Position numbers and translations under genes: made by a program. This document shows positions 16,688-24,538 of a stretch of DNA of 51,202 nt, one piece after another. Location of the stretch: the NCBI GenBank assembly GCA_028281825.1, contig JANQJC010000051.1, positions 1 to 51,202 on the forward strand, given 5' to 3'. Source of the DNA: Flavobacteriales bacterium (GTDB lineage Bacteria; Bacteroidota; Bacteroidia; JANQJC01). The number at the start of each line of letters is the position of its first letter. The first letter of the stretch is position 1. The notes under the pieces were generated by a model. It had not been told where the DNA came from. It was given only the letters and a program-made list of their open reading frames with translations, and did not search any database.

Positions 16688-17920
16688 ATGAATCCTAATT
16701 TCATTCTTCTTGCAATCCCATTTTTTATCTTGACCATTCTTGCTGAATACGTCTATGGACGCGTGAAGAAGAAGGATTATTACAATTTTGAGGATTTTAT
16801 AACCAACATGAATATTGGTATTGGCCAGCAGGCATTCAACGCGTTAATCAAGGCGATTATATTAATGGTTTATGACTATGTAGTTAGAAACTTCGCTTTC
16901 TTCACTATCGAAACTTCAATTTTAAGCTTTATAACTTGTGTAACACTGTATGATTTTATATTCTATTGGGCGCACAGGTGGGGACATGAATGGAATCTAT
17001 ATTGGGGAGCACATATCGTGCACCATCAAAGTGAAGAATACAATTTATCGGTTGCCTTGAGACAATCATGGTTTCACAATTTAATTGCAATGATAATGTT
17101 TATCCCCATCCCCCTTTTAGGCTTTGATATTATCACTTTTGGCGCTGCTGCCGCTTTTCAAACACTTTATCAGTATTGGATACATACACGCCATGTAGGT
17201 AAACTTGGACCTTTAGAGTTGGTTTTAAATACTCCATCACATCATAGAGTGCACCATGCTACCAATGAAAAATACCTTGATAAAAACTATGGGGGAGTAT
17301 TAATTGTTTGGGACAGGATGTTTGGAACGTTTAAAGAAGAAGAAGAAGAGCCAACCTATGGTATTACTATACCCTTAAGGAGCTGGAACCCTGTTTGGGC
17401 CAATTATCACTTTTACGTTGACTTGTGGAAAGGAATGAAAATGTTACCCAAGTGGAAAGACAAATTCATGTTACTATTTAAGGGTCCTGAGCACTTAGGC
17501 AATATGCTAGGACAAAAAAGCCTTGATAAGACTAAAGGTGTGATTGAAAAATACCGTACGAAGGTGCCATTGAACATGCAGATATATGTATTGTTCCAAT
17601 TCACAATGTTAATCGCAGGACTTATTTTCTACATGAGTTACTTTGAAGAAATTACCTGGTTCTATCGCAGTGTATTTTTAGCATTGATAATTCTCACCAC
17701 ACTTAATTGTGGTGCTATTCTTGAAAATAAGAAGTGGACCAATGTTGTAGAAATTGTACGCTTGCTCGCATTTCTACCGGTTTATAACATTTGGTATTGG
17801 AGCTATGCACCCAGTTGGTTAGCATATACTTTTCCTATTACTTTAGTTTTGGTTGTCGGATTTCTTATATGGCTCACCATTAACTGGTGGTATTATAACA
17901 TCAGAACAGTAAAAGCCTAA
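16688..17920 (+). CDS. Fatty-acid hydroxylase/sterol desaturase family membrane protein (AGMO-like)
   Basis: A 410-residue integral membrane di-iron hydroxylase. The histidine clusters of the family are complete: HRWGH near residue 97, HIVHHQSEEYN near 108, a further His in the IHTRHVG helix near 165, and HRVHHATNEKYLDKNYGG near 190. An EEEEE-containing loop and a set of C-terminal helices follow. The spacing and the long C-terminal membrane part resemble alkylglycerol monooxygenase (AGMO/TMEM195) rather than the short sterol C4 oxidases. It probably oxidises a lipid in the cytoplasmic membrane; the substrate is not deducible. The 3' end overlaps the convergent methyltransferase gene by four bases. 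Confidence 0.9.
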   Translation: MNPNFILLAIPFFILTILAEYVYGRVKKKDYYNFEDFITNMNIGIGQQAFNALIKAIILMVYDYVVRNFAFFTIETSILSFITCVTLYDFIFYWAHRWGHEWNLYWGAHIVHHQSEEYNLSVALRQSWFHNLIAMIMFIPIPLLGFDIITFGAAAAFQTLYQYWIHTRHVGKLGPLELVLNTPSHHRVHHATNEKYLDKNYGGVLIVWDRMFGTFKEEEEEPTYGITIPLRSWNPVWANYHFYVDLWKGMKMLPKWKDKFMLLFKGPEHLGNMLGQKSLDKTKGVIEKYRTKVPLNMQIYVLFQFTMLIAGLIFYMSYFEEITWFYRSVFLALIILTTLNCGAILENKKWTNVVEIVRLLAFLPVYNIWYWSYAPSWLAYTFPITLVLVVGFLIWLTINWWYYNIRTVKA

Positions 17921-18630
17921 CTATAAAGCAAGAATATACTAGGCCTTTTATGCAGACTAGGCCCATTCCCCTTTTTCCATTGAAAAATAGATTGCGTGCG
18001 AATATATTCGGTTGGTAAAGTAATATCGCAGGCTATGCATAGTTGTGTTTTATCAGAACAGTTTCGCAATACTTCGTCCAGTAGCTTATCATTGCGATAT
18101 GGCGCTTCCATGAATATTTGTGTTTGCTGCAGGCGTATTGCTGCATTTTCAATTTCTTTCAACTTTTGCCCCAACTTGCCTTTATCATAGGGAAGGTAGC
18201 CATGAAATACAAAGCTCTGCCCGCTGAAGCCAGAGGCCATCAAAGCTAACAATATAGAGGAAGGGCCTACCAAAGGCTCCGCCCTTACCCCTTCCTCGTG
18301 GGCCAATTTCACAATCATAGAGCCAGGATCTGCCACTCCAGGGCAACCTGCTTCCGAGAGAACACCAACGTTTCTCCCTTCTTCAATAGGCTGCAAATAG
18401 CATACAACTTCAGCATGTTTTGTGCGCTTGTTCAGTTCTACAAACTGCAAGTCATCGATAGCTTTCTCAATACCGACTTTCACTAGAAAGCGTCTTGCAC
18501 TCCTTAAGTTCTCGACTACAAAAAAGTCAATAGTGTTTAGTATGTCAAGATTGTATTGTGGCAGAGAGCGAGAAATTTCTCCATCGCCCAGTAAAACTGG
18601 AATAAGGTATAGTTTTCCTTTTTCAGCCAT
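17917..18630 (-). CDS. RsmI-like SAM-dependent methyltransferase (tetrapyrrole methylase family)
   Basis: A 237-residue methyltransferase of the tetrapyrrole-methylase fold. Motifs are the N-terminal GKLYLIPVLLGD, LSEAGCPGVADPGSMIVKLA (a SAM-pocket signature shared with RsmI) and VGPSSILLALMASGFSGQSF, followed by MEAPYRNDKL. These are all RsmI hallmarks. It is shorter than E. coli RsmI and lacks the extra C-terminal domain, as is usual for the second Bacteroidota paralogue, so 16S rRNA C1402 2'-O-methylation is possible but not certain. It is the last gene of the dnaA operon: its ATG overlaps the phosphatase stop by one base. Confidence 0.85.
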   Translation of the reverse strand: MAEKGKLYLIPVLLGDGEISRSLPQYNLDILNTIDFFVVENLRSARRFLVKVGIEKAIDDLQFVELNKRTKHAEVVCYLQPIEEGRNVGVLSEAGCPGVADPGSMIVKLAHEEGVRAEPLVGPSSILLALMASGFSGQSFVFHGYLPYDKGKLGQKLKEIENAAIRLQQTQIFMEAPYRNDKLLDEVLRNCSDKTQLCIACDITLPTEYIRTQSIFQWKKGNGPSLHKRPSIFLLYS

Positions 18631-19085
18631 TACTTTGCTGAATTGATGATTTCATCACAGGCTGTACTCAAAAGTTTGAATACATTATTAAAGCCCTCGT
18701 CACCGCCGTAATATGGGTCAGGTACTGGCATATCTTTACCTGGCTGAGCCATATTCAATATCATTTCCACTTTCTTCGAATCTTCTTCACTTCTGGCTTG
18801 TGCAAGCACATCAGCATAGTTGCTTCTGTCCATTACATATATCCAGTCAAACTTATCAAAGTCATCAATCCTGAATTGACGTGCTCGTTGATAGGATATA
18901 TCTATACCGAATTTATTAGCAGTGAATATGGCCCTAGAATCAGGTTTTTCACCAATATGCCATGCTCCAGTACCGGCAGAATCTATCTCTATATCCATAC
19001 CAGCTTCTTCAGCCTTATGACGCAAAATACCTTCTGCCATAGGTGAGCGACAGATATTCCCCAAACAAACCATGAGGACTTTCAT
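18630..19085 (-). CDS. Low-molecular-weight protein-tyrosine phosphatase
   Basis: A 151-residue phosphatase with the P-loop VCLGNICRSP (nucleophile Cys7, Arg13) at the N-terminus, the SAGTGAWHIGEKPD block and the acid loop PDPYYGG carrying the catalytic Asp. All catalytic residues are present and length is standard. It removes phosphate from tyrosine in proteins, in bacteria often from capsule or stress-response kinases, but no tyrosine kinase is nearby. It starts nine bases after the dnaA stop codon and overlaps the methyltransferase by one base, so it is in the dnaA operon. Confidence 0.95.
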   Translation of the reverse strand: MKVLMVCLGNICRSPMAEGILRHKAEEAGMDIEIDSAGTGAWHIGEKPDSRAIFTANKFGIDISYQRARQFRIDDFDKFDWIYVMDRSNYADVLAQARSEEDSKKVEMILNMAQPGKDMPVPDPYYGGDEGFNNVFKLLSTACDEIINSAK

Positions 19086-19094
19086 AATAAAAGC

Positions 19095-20525
19095 TTATTG
19101 GATGCTTATCTTCTTGTCCAACTCGTGGATATAGCCACGGAATTGCTTATCAGTATCTATCAGGTTGTTCACAGTGCGGCAAGCATGCAATACAGTAGCG
19201 TGGTCTTTGCCCCCGCATTGAGCACCAATACTAGCTAGTGACGACTTGGTCATACTCTTCGCGAAATACATCACAATTTGCCTGGCCTGAACAACTTCGC
19301 GCTTACGTGTCTTAGATTTCAACAACTCAATTGGCAAATCGAAGTAATCACAAACTACCTTTTGTATATAATCGATAGATACTTCTCTCGCGGTATTCTT
19401 TACAAACTTGTCAATCATACTCTTAGCAAGCTCGAGTGTGATAGTTTTCTTATTTAAAGAAGCCTGGGCAAGCAATGATATCAAGGCACCTTCTAACTCA
19501 CGGACGTTGGTATTGATACTATATGCAAGGTATTCCACTACCTCCATTGGCATATCAATACCATCGGCATAAAGCTTTTTGTGCAGGATAGCAATTCTTG
19601 TTTCCAATTCAGGCACCTGTAAATCAGCTGACAATCCCCACTTGAAACGAGACAATAACCTTTGTTCCATGCCTTGCATTTCAACAGGTGGTTTATCTGC
19701 TGTTAATACAATCTGTTTGCGAGATTGGTGTAGTTGATTAAATATATGGAAGAATACATCTTGAGTTTTCTCTTTACCCGCAAAAAACTGGACATCATCC
19801 ATTATAAGTACATCTATCATTTGATAGAAGTGCACAAAGTCATTTTGGTTGTTGTTTTTCACTGAGTCAATAAACTGTTGAGTAAATTGCTCTGCTGAAA
19901 CGTATAATACGGTTTTGTTTGGGAAGTTATTCTTTACTTCTATGCCAATAGCATGTGCCAAGTGAGTTTTACCCAAACCAACACCACCATATATTAATAG
20001 AGGATTGAAAGATGTATTACCTGGATTTTGCCCTACAGCATATCCTGCAGACCTTGCCAACCTGTTGCAGTCACCTTCTACAAAATTATCAAAGGAGTAA
20101 TTAGGGTTAAGACGAGAGTCAACGTTCAATTTTTTAAGCCCAGGAATTATGAATGGATTCTTAATAGTATTAGCATTCAAATCTAAAGGCATTGCTACCG
20201 GTGGGTTTTTAGTAGCGCCAGTATTAACGCCAGGATAACGCACGGCATAAGGCTTAGAGGTTTGCATACCATTATCCATAATGATACTATATTCCAACCT
20301 GCCTTCAGTTCCTAATTCTTTACGGATGGTTTTTCTAAGTAGTGAGATGTAATGTTCTTCTAGCCATTCATAGAAAAACTGACTCGGAACTTGTATCGTA
20401 AGGACTGTGCCTTCAAGCTTCAGTGGTTTGATTGGCTCAAACCATGTTTTGAAGCTTTGGTAAGTAACATTATCCTTTATGATATCGAGACAGTTATTCC
20501 ATACTTCTTCAAAAGTCTTTGCCAT
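19095..20525 (-). CDS. dnaA: Chromosomal replication initiator protein DnaA
   Basis: A 476-residue replication initiator. Domain I (residues 1-90) has the conserved WFEPIKP. A linker follows, and the AAA+ domain from about 145 carries Walker A GGVGLGKTHLAHAIG, Walker B VLIMDDVQFFAGKEKTQ and the arginine-containing sensor MEQRLLSRFKWGL. The C-terminal DNA-binding domain ends with SLASIGAQCGGKDHATVLHAC, the DnaA-box-reading helix. It leads an operon with the phosphatase and the RsmI-like gene. The 722-base region upstream holds a long inverted repeat that may control it, but no consensus DnaA boxes, so autoregulation through such boxes is not evident. Confidence 0.98.
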   Translation of the reverse strand: MAKTFEEVWNNCLDIIKDNVTYQSFKTWFEPIKPLKLEGTVLTIQVPSQFFYEWLEEHYISLLRKTIRKELGTEGRLEYSIIMDNGMQTSKPYAVRYPGVNTGATKNPPVAMPLDLNANTIKNPFIIPGLKKLNVDSRLNPNYSFDNFVEGDCNRLARSAGYAVGQNPGNTSFNPLLIYGGVGLGKTHLAHAIGIEVKNNFPNKTVLYVSAEQFTQQFIDSVKNNNQNDFVHFYQMIDVLIMDDVQFFAGKEKTQDVFFHIFNQLHQSRKQIVLTADKPPVEMQGMEQRLLSRFKWGLSADLQVPELETRIAILHKKLYADGIDMPMEVVEYLAYSINTNVRELEGALISLLAQASLNKKTITLELAKSMIDKFVKNTAREVSIDYIQKVVCDYFDLPIELLKSKTRKREVVQARQIVMYFAKSMTKSSLASIGAQCGGKDHATVLHACRTVNNLIDTDKQFRGYIHELDKKISIQ

Positions 20526-20625
20526 TATAAATTAAAAAATCTAAAAAGGTTTGTTGAAAAACTTGGTCAGTTTTTCGCTTTCGTAATCATCTCAACCCCG
20601 CAGAAGTTGACATCGAACCGAGGGC

Positions 20626-20686
20626 AAAAGTTTTAAAAAAAAAGTTAAAAAAAAAATGATTCGCACCTTGATTTTTTAAAACTTTT
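20626..20686. repeat. Perfect 15-bp inverted repeat upstream of dnaA
   Basis: Arm 1 AAAAGTTTTAAAAAA (20626-20640) and arm 2 TTTTTTAAAACTTTT (20672-20686) are exact reverse complements, with a 31-base spacer. Arm 1 overlaps a near-consensus -7 box for dnaA on the minus strand (AACTTTTG, 20632-20625), so the structure could control dnaA transcription or melt as an AT-rich element. The role is inference. Confidence 0.6.
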
Positions 20687-21022
20687 TTGTAGCGATTATC
20701 CCTTCAAATTTTTCATAGTTTTTCATCGAAAAAACAATTCTCACAAATAATTATTCTACTCAAAATTCTTACCTATCTGATTTGCAAAACATTAGTTATC
20801 AATATTTAAAGCAAAAGTTAACTGAGTGTGAATTGTTATTTTCAATCGTCGATAATTTCGGTAAATCATATTTCAAAAACAAGCCTTTTTATAATTAATT
20901 TTTAGATATTTTTTTGGTATACTTTGCGGCTTATCATATGAATGAAACTTGTTTTTCAAATTCTCCATACCGCTAACACAACTTCCTTGTTTCAAATTTA
21001 ACTTTTTTAATGCTAAAGCGCC

Positions 21023-21049
21023 AACAAGTTAAAGTCAATTTAACTTGTT
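21023..21049. repeat. Perfect 11-bp inverted repeat, operator-like
   Basis: AACAAGTTAAA (21023-21033) and TTTAACTTGTT (21039-21049) are exact reverse complements with the five-base spacer GTCAA. The dyad length and spacing suit a dimeric DNA-binding protein. It lies about 200 bases before the FIST gene, and no T-run follows that would make it a terminator. Confidence 0.55.
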
Positions 21050-21247
21050 TTAACACCATGGTGAACCTAACAAAATACTTTACACAAAAAAGAAAAAAAC
21101 CGTATAAACTGGAACAACAGATTTATTAGGGATAACAATACAAACCACTGAAAATCAGCTACATAATTCACACCAAAAAGAAACCTTTGGAGATTTTGAT
21201 TCGTTAAAGGCGCTATAATAAACTCTTAATCAAGTTATTTTTCAAGC

Positions 21248-22384
21248 ATGAAAGTAGAACAACGTAACTGGAAATCTGATAACGGCTGGCAAACCATTTC
21301 AGAAGCTACCGTAAGCAACCCTCAATTTATATTAGTATTTGGCTCACGCGAACAATTAAGCAATGCCGAGAGATACAACGAGTTGAAAAATCTTTATCCC
21401 AACTCTGATATTGTATTAGGTACAACATCTGGAGAAATAATTGATGTTAATGTATTTGACGACAGCGTGGTTGCTTCAGCAGTAGAGTTTGAAAAGACAA
21501 CAACAAAAGCTGTTTCAGTTAATATAGAAAACTTCAACGATAGTTATGAAGCTGGTGCCGAACTAGTCAAACAATTAAGGGCTGAAGAAGGTTTGGCCCA
21601 TGTTTTTGTACTTTCTGAAGGTGTAAAAGTAAACGGAAGTGAGCTTACCCGTGGGATGAGTGAAAATTTACCCGAAGGAGTAAGTGTCACTGGCGGTTTG
21701 GCTGGTGATGCGGCAAGATTTGAAAAAACTTTGGTAGGCCTTAATGGTGCCCCTAGCCCAGGAAACATAGTAGCAGTTGGTTTTTATGGTAATAGCCTTA
21801 AAATAGGTTATGGGTCAGTTGGAGGATGGGATTACTTTGGTGCCGACAGACTTGTAACCAAATCAGATAGTAATGTATTATATGAGTTAGACGGCCAGTC
21901 GGCTCTTGAGTTATATAAGATGTATTTGGGAGAAAAGGCCAAAGAGTTACCAGGTTCTGCCCTGCTCTTCCCACTAGGTATGAAGTACAACGAAGAGTCA
22001 GATTCAGTAGTAAGAACTGTGCTTGGAATTGATGAAGATGCAAATAGTATGACGTTTGCTGGTGATATACCTGAAGGCTCGTACGTTAGGTTGATGAAAG
22101 CCAACTTTGAGAAATTGATAGATGGAGCTGGTGCGGCAGCTACTAATAGTAGTTCAGCTATTGGTAGCAACTGTGACTTTGCGATATTAATTAGCTGTGT
22201 TGGCAGAAAGCTGGTTTTAGATAGCAGAATTCAAGAAGAAGTTGAAGCTGTGCGCGATATACTTGGCTCACAACCATCTTTGACAGGTTTTTACTCCTAT
22301 GGTGAGATATCACCTATAGTTGCTAATGCCAAATGTGAATTGCATAATCAAACGATGACTATCACTACTTTCTCTGAAGAATAA
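21248..22384 (+). CDS. Stand-alone FIST-domain protein
   Basis: A 378-residue protein with an N-terminal FIST domain (about residues 25-215; conserved NSDIVLGTTSGEI, VTGGLAGDAARF and VAVGFYG) and a C-terminal FIST_C domain (about 220-365; DGQSALELYKMYLG and LTGFYSYGEISP). FIST modules are proposed intracellular sensors of small ligands such as amino acids, usually fused to or next to signalling enzymes. Here the protein contains nothing else, and no kinase or diguanylate cyclase gene is beside it. There is no signal peptide, so it is cytoplasmic. It follows the large intergenic region and ends in a strong terminator, so it is a one-gene unit. Confidence 0.9.
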   Translation: MKVEQRNWKSDNGWQTISEATVSNPQFILVFGSREQLSNAERYNELKNLYPNSDIVLGTTSGEIIDVNVFDDSVVASAVEFEKTTTKAVSVNIENFNDSYEAGAELVKQLRAEEGLAHVFVLSEGVKVNGSELTRGMSENLPEGVSVTGGLAGDAARFEKTLVGLNGAPSPGNIVAVGFYGNSLKIGYGSVGGWDYFGADRLVTKSDSNVLYELDGQSALELYKMYLGEKAKELPGSALLFPLGMKYNEESDSVVRTVLGIDEDANSMTFAGDIPEGSYVRLMKANFEKLIDGAGAAATNSSSAIGSNCDFAILISCVGRKLVLDSRIQEEVEAVRDILGSQPSLTGFYSYGEISPIVANAKCELHNQTMTITTFSEE

Positions 22385-22411
22385 AGAACACTGGTTAAAC
22401 AATAGCAAGAA

Positions 22412-22436
22412 GGGGGCTTTTTAGCCCCCCTTTTTT
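22412..22436 (+). terminator. Intrinsic terminator after the FIST gene
   Basis: Stem GGGGGCT / AGCCCCC (22412-22418, 22423-22429) with a TTTT loop, then a T6 run to 22436. It runs into the last codons of the convergent DgkA-like gene. Confidence 0.92.
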
Positions 22437-22824
22437 ATGAATTAATCCAAGCTGCTATGTAAGGGTAGAATATTATCACTCCAATTAGGGCAGAAAACCC
22501 AGATGCGACTAACACGGCTGCAGCTGCTAAATCCTTAACGGCTCCGGCTTTTGGATGGAACTCAGGAGTGACATGGTCAACTAAATACTCTATGGCCGTG
22601 TTGATAATTTCAGCAGTAAAAACAAGTCCAAAGCACAGCAGGCATATTGACCATTCCATAATAGTGATGCTAAAATAAAAGCCAGCACTAACTACCACTA
22701 TTACTGCCAGTATATGAATCCAAGCATTAGGTTGGGTAATTAGAAAAAGACGTAAACCCTTGAAAGCGTAGCCAAAGCTCTTTATTCTTCTTACCAAAAT
22801 ATTCTTAAATGTATTATTGGTCAT
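22435..22824 (-). CDS. DgkA-like diacylglycerol/undecaprenol kinase
   Basis: A 129-residue small integral membrane kinase. It has three helices and the DgkA-family signature AEIINTAIEYLVDH, followed by HPKAGAVKDLAAAAVL, in which the Glu, Asn, Lys and Asp residues build the ATP/Mg site. It phosphorylates a membrane lipid: diacylglycerol in Proteobacteria, undecaprenol in many Gram-positive relatives. In Bacteroidota the substrate is not settled. It is the last gene of a pair, with its ATG overlapping the stop of the DUF1361 gene by four bases. Confidence 0.93.
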   Translation of the reverse strand: MTNNTFKNILVRRIKSFGYAFKGLRLFLITQPNAWIHILAVIVVVSAGFYFSITIMEWSICLLCFGLVFTAEIINTAIEYLVDHVTPEFHPKAGAVKDLAAAAVLVASGFSALIGVIIFYPYIAAWINS

Positions 22825-23498
22825 AGGTTTATGCCTTTGGCTTGTTCAAACTTGGGTTTTGCCAGCACGAAGATAAAAAGGTAAGACAAAAGCAAAAATA
22901 CTGTAAAACAGATTGTGAACTTGTAAATCCCCTTATTAGCATAAGGATTAGAGATGACATCCAAGAAATAGTTAAAAAGGTTAAATGGGTCTGCAATTAT
23001 ATCCCAACTATTAAAGCGAAGATACCTACCCGTATATATTCCAAAGCTCTCAAGCCCAAATAAGCATACAATACTTATCCATGTGACAGCCCTTGAAAAG
23101 TATCGCCTTAAGACATGGTGAACCTCAAGTAAAGACAGAAAGCCTAACATAGCTCCCGTCCATGAGGAAAGTAGGAGCACCAGTAAGTCATACCAGAGTG
23201 GGATTCCATGCCGCGCTTTCAAGTGAAATATATCCGTGAGGATATAATGACTATTTGGAAAAAACAGCAACCATGCCAAAAAAGCTCCCGTTGCTATCCA
23301 CTTGCTTTTGCTTTGACTACCATAAAGTGCGAAACCCAAGGGTATCCATGCCAGAAATATGTTCCAAACTAAGAATAAGTACATAGGGTGGCCTGTATAT
23401 AATATCCTATACATCACCATGAGGGAGCTCACGGCAGATGCCAGGAATAGCAACACTATAGCCGGGAAATACTTATTTTGAATGAGTTTGAGGAACAT
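22821..23498 (-). CDS. DUF1361 membrane protein
   Basis: A 225-residue protein with about six membrane helices and the DUF1361 signature: LVWNIFLAWIPLGFALY near residue 42, FPNSHYILTDIFHL near 80 and the LLEVHHVLRRY and GRYLRFNSWD segments later. The family is uncharacterised; its conserved Asn, Asp and His residues near the membrane surface suggest an enzyme or transporter, but this is a guess. It is translationally coupled to the DgkA-like kinase downstream (four-base overlap) and begins 18 bases after the next upstream gene. Confidence 0.87.
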   Translation of the reverse strand: MFLKLIQNKYFPAIVLLFLASAVSSLMVMYRILYTGHPMYLFLVWNIFLAWIPLGFALYGSQSKSKWIATGAFLAWLLFFPNSHYILTDIFHLKARHGIPLWYDLLVLLLSSWTGAMLGFLSLLEVHHVLRRYFSRAVTWISIVCLFGLESFGIYTGRYLRFNSWDIIADPFNLFNYFLDVISNPYANKGIYKFTICFTVFLLLSYLFIFVLAKPKFEQAKGINL

Positions 23499-23516
23499 TT
23501 CTTTATGCTATAAAGG

Positions 23517-24065
23517 TTAATTTTTAATTGTTTCAAGACTTCTGGCCAAGTATTCCAGTTTCGAAGTTTCTTCCTTTAATTTTTCTTTTTGGATTGATTC
23601 AAGCCTATTGATGTGCCTATATATTATGGTAAGAGGAATTAGACCGATTATACCAAATCCACAATCAATTACTTGCCAATACCATGGTATACCTCTGAGC
23701 GGTCCACAAATAAAGGCCAAGGGAAACACCATCAAACAGGCTATCCTACCGAATTGTATCACCCATTTGTTTCTGACTGGATACAAATAGGGACCAATGA
23801 AAGCTGTAGCAATAACTATGTGTGCAAATGCCAACCAATCTGTTCCATAAGCCATGAAAGGATAGTTTTCATTGGTGTAAACAATTGCCCAGTATACTTT
23901 CTCCGTCCATAATTGAAGTGTGGTTGGAAGAACCTGTGCTTCAACCAGCCATTTTAATTCTACCTCCAATGGGAATGCAGTAACTCCGCTAAGGATTAAC
24001 CCAACCATGAAGAAAATCAACCATTTTCTGATTTTGCGTGTGATTAATTCTGTTTCTGTATTCAT
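23517..24065 (-). CDS. Four-helix membrane protein of unknown function
   Basis: A 182-residue integral membrane protein with four predicted helices (about residues 14-30, 76-95, 105-121 and 130-148) and a charged coiled-coil-like C-terminus (NRLESIQKEKLKEETSKLE). Conserved-looking polar motifs sit at helix ends: FPLEVELKW, GTDWLAFAH and GPLRGIPWYWQVIDCGFG. Similar sequences are, as far as I recall, scattered in Bacteroidota and other bacteria without a function. The region just before the ATG consists of four heptanucleotide repeats (24072-24099), a potential source of variable leader length. No catalytic signature is recognised. Confidence 0.7.
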   Translation of the reverse strand: MNTETELITRKIRKWLIFFMVGLILSGVTAFPLEVELKWLVEAQVLPTTLQLWTEKVYWAIVYTNENYPFMAYGTDWLAFAHIVIATAFIGPYLYPVRNKWVIQFGRIACLMVFPLAFICGPLRGIPWYWQVIDCGFGIIGLIPLTIIYRHINRLESIQKEKLKEETSKLEYLARSLETIKN

Positions 24066-24071
24066 TTTACC

Positions 24072-24105
24072 AGTATTAAGTATCAGGTACTAAGCATTAA
24101 CATTA
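24072..24105 (-). repeat. Heptanucleotide tandem array upstream of a membrane-protein gene
   Basis: Read on the minus strand the units are ATGCTTA, GTACCTG, ATACTTA and ATACTGG, with a partial unit before them. The consensus is ATRCTTA. The array ends seven bases before the ATG at 24065. The same 7-base period and a related core (NNGCTWA) occur at 43635 and 49297, always in gene orientation. Confidence 0.6.
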
Positions 24106-24120
24106 CGTTCTTCCGAGTAT

Positions 24121-24537
24121 TCATTTAGTCTTTAACAGATATGGCTCTGCCAGCAAGGCGAGTTTGCTGAAAAGAAACACTCCACAATAGTTAGCAAAGG
24201 CATCAGCCAAAGAAAAAGTACGACCATCAAGAAATAGTTGGCTAAACTCCTCAAGCGTGAAAATGGCTGATGCAATTAACCCGCCTTTCATTAGGTCTAT
24301 ATTTCCAAACTTTATCACTCGATTCTTCAGGTATACATTCAGCACAAATGCAAGAAGACCAACTAACATGAAGTGTATCATCTTGTCCCCTTCTGGTATA
24401 GTTTTTACCCACTTGAATATTGGTCTGCCTATACCAGTATTTACTGAGAATACCACTAAACCCAGAAAGGCCATATAGACGGCTGCCATCCATTTAATGG
24501 ATGACAACCTTGTATTGAAAAAGCCCAGTTTTATCAT
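24121..24537 (-). CDS. VanZ-family membrane protein
   Basis: A 138-residue protein with four membrane helices and the VanZ-family pattern GDKMIHFMLVGLLAFVLN in the second helix, followed by FTLEEFSQLFLDGRTFSL and DAFANYCGVFLF. VanZ in enterococci gives low-level teicoplanin resistance; most relatives, including those in Bacteroidota, have no known role. I place the start at ATG 24537, one base after the creD stop. An ATG at 24564 would add nine residues and overlap creD. It is probably the last gene of the DUF4173-creD transcript. Confidence 0.85.
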   Translation of the reverse strand: MIKLGFFNTRLSSIKWMAAVYMAFLGLVVFSVNTGIGRPIFKWVKTIPEGDKMIHFMLVGLLAFVLNVYLKNRVIKFGNIDLMKGGLIASAIFTLEEFSQLFLDGRTFSLADAFANYCGVFLFSKLALLAEPYLLKTK

Positions 24538-24538
24538 T

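Larger units (their letters stand above)
20526..21247. other. AT-rich intergenic region between dnaA and the FIST gene
   Basis: A 722-base divergent intergenic region, the largest in the window, without a credible gene on either strand. It is rich in A- and T-runs and contains two perfect inverted repeats (20626-20686 and 21023-21049) and the palindrome CACCATGGTG (21054-21063). I looked for DnaA boxes (TTATNCACA and its complement) and found none, only partial matches such as TGTGAATTG near 20825. It could hold an origin with non-canonical boxes or simply two promoters. Confidence 0.5.

Noticed and set aside
20526-21247. Replication origin
   Set aside because: It is next to dnaA and AT-rich, but no DnaA boxes (TTATNCACA) were found. 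An origin is possible but not supported.
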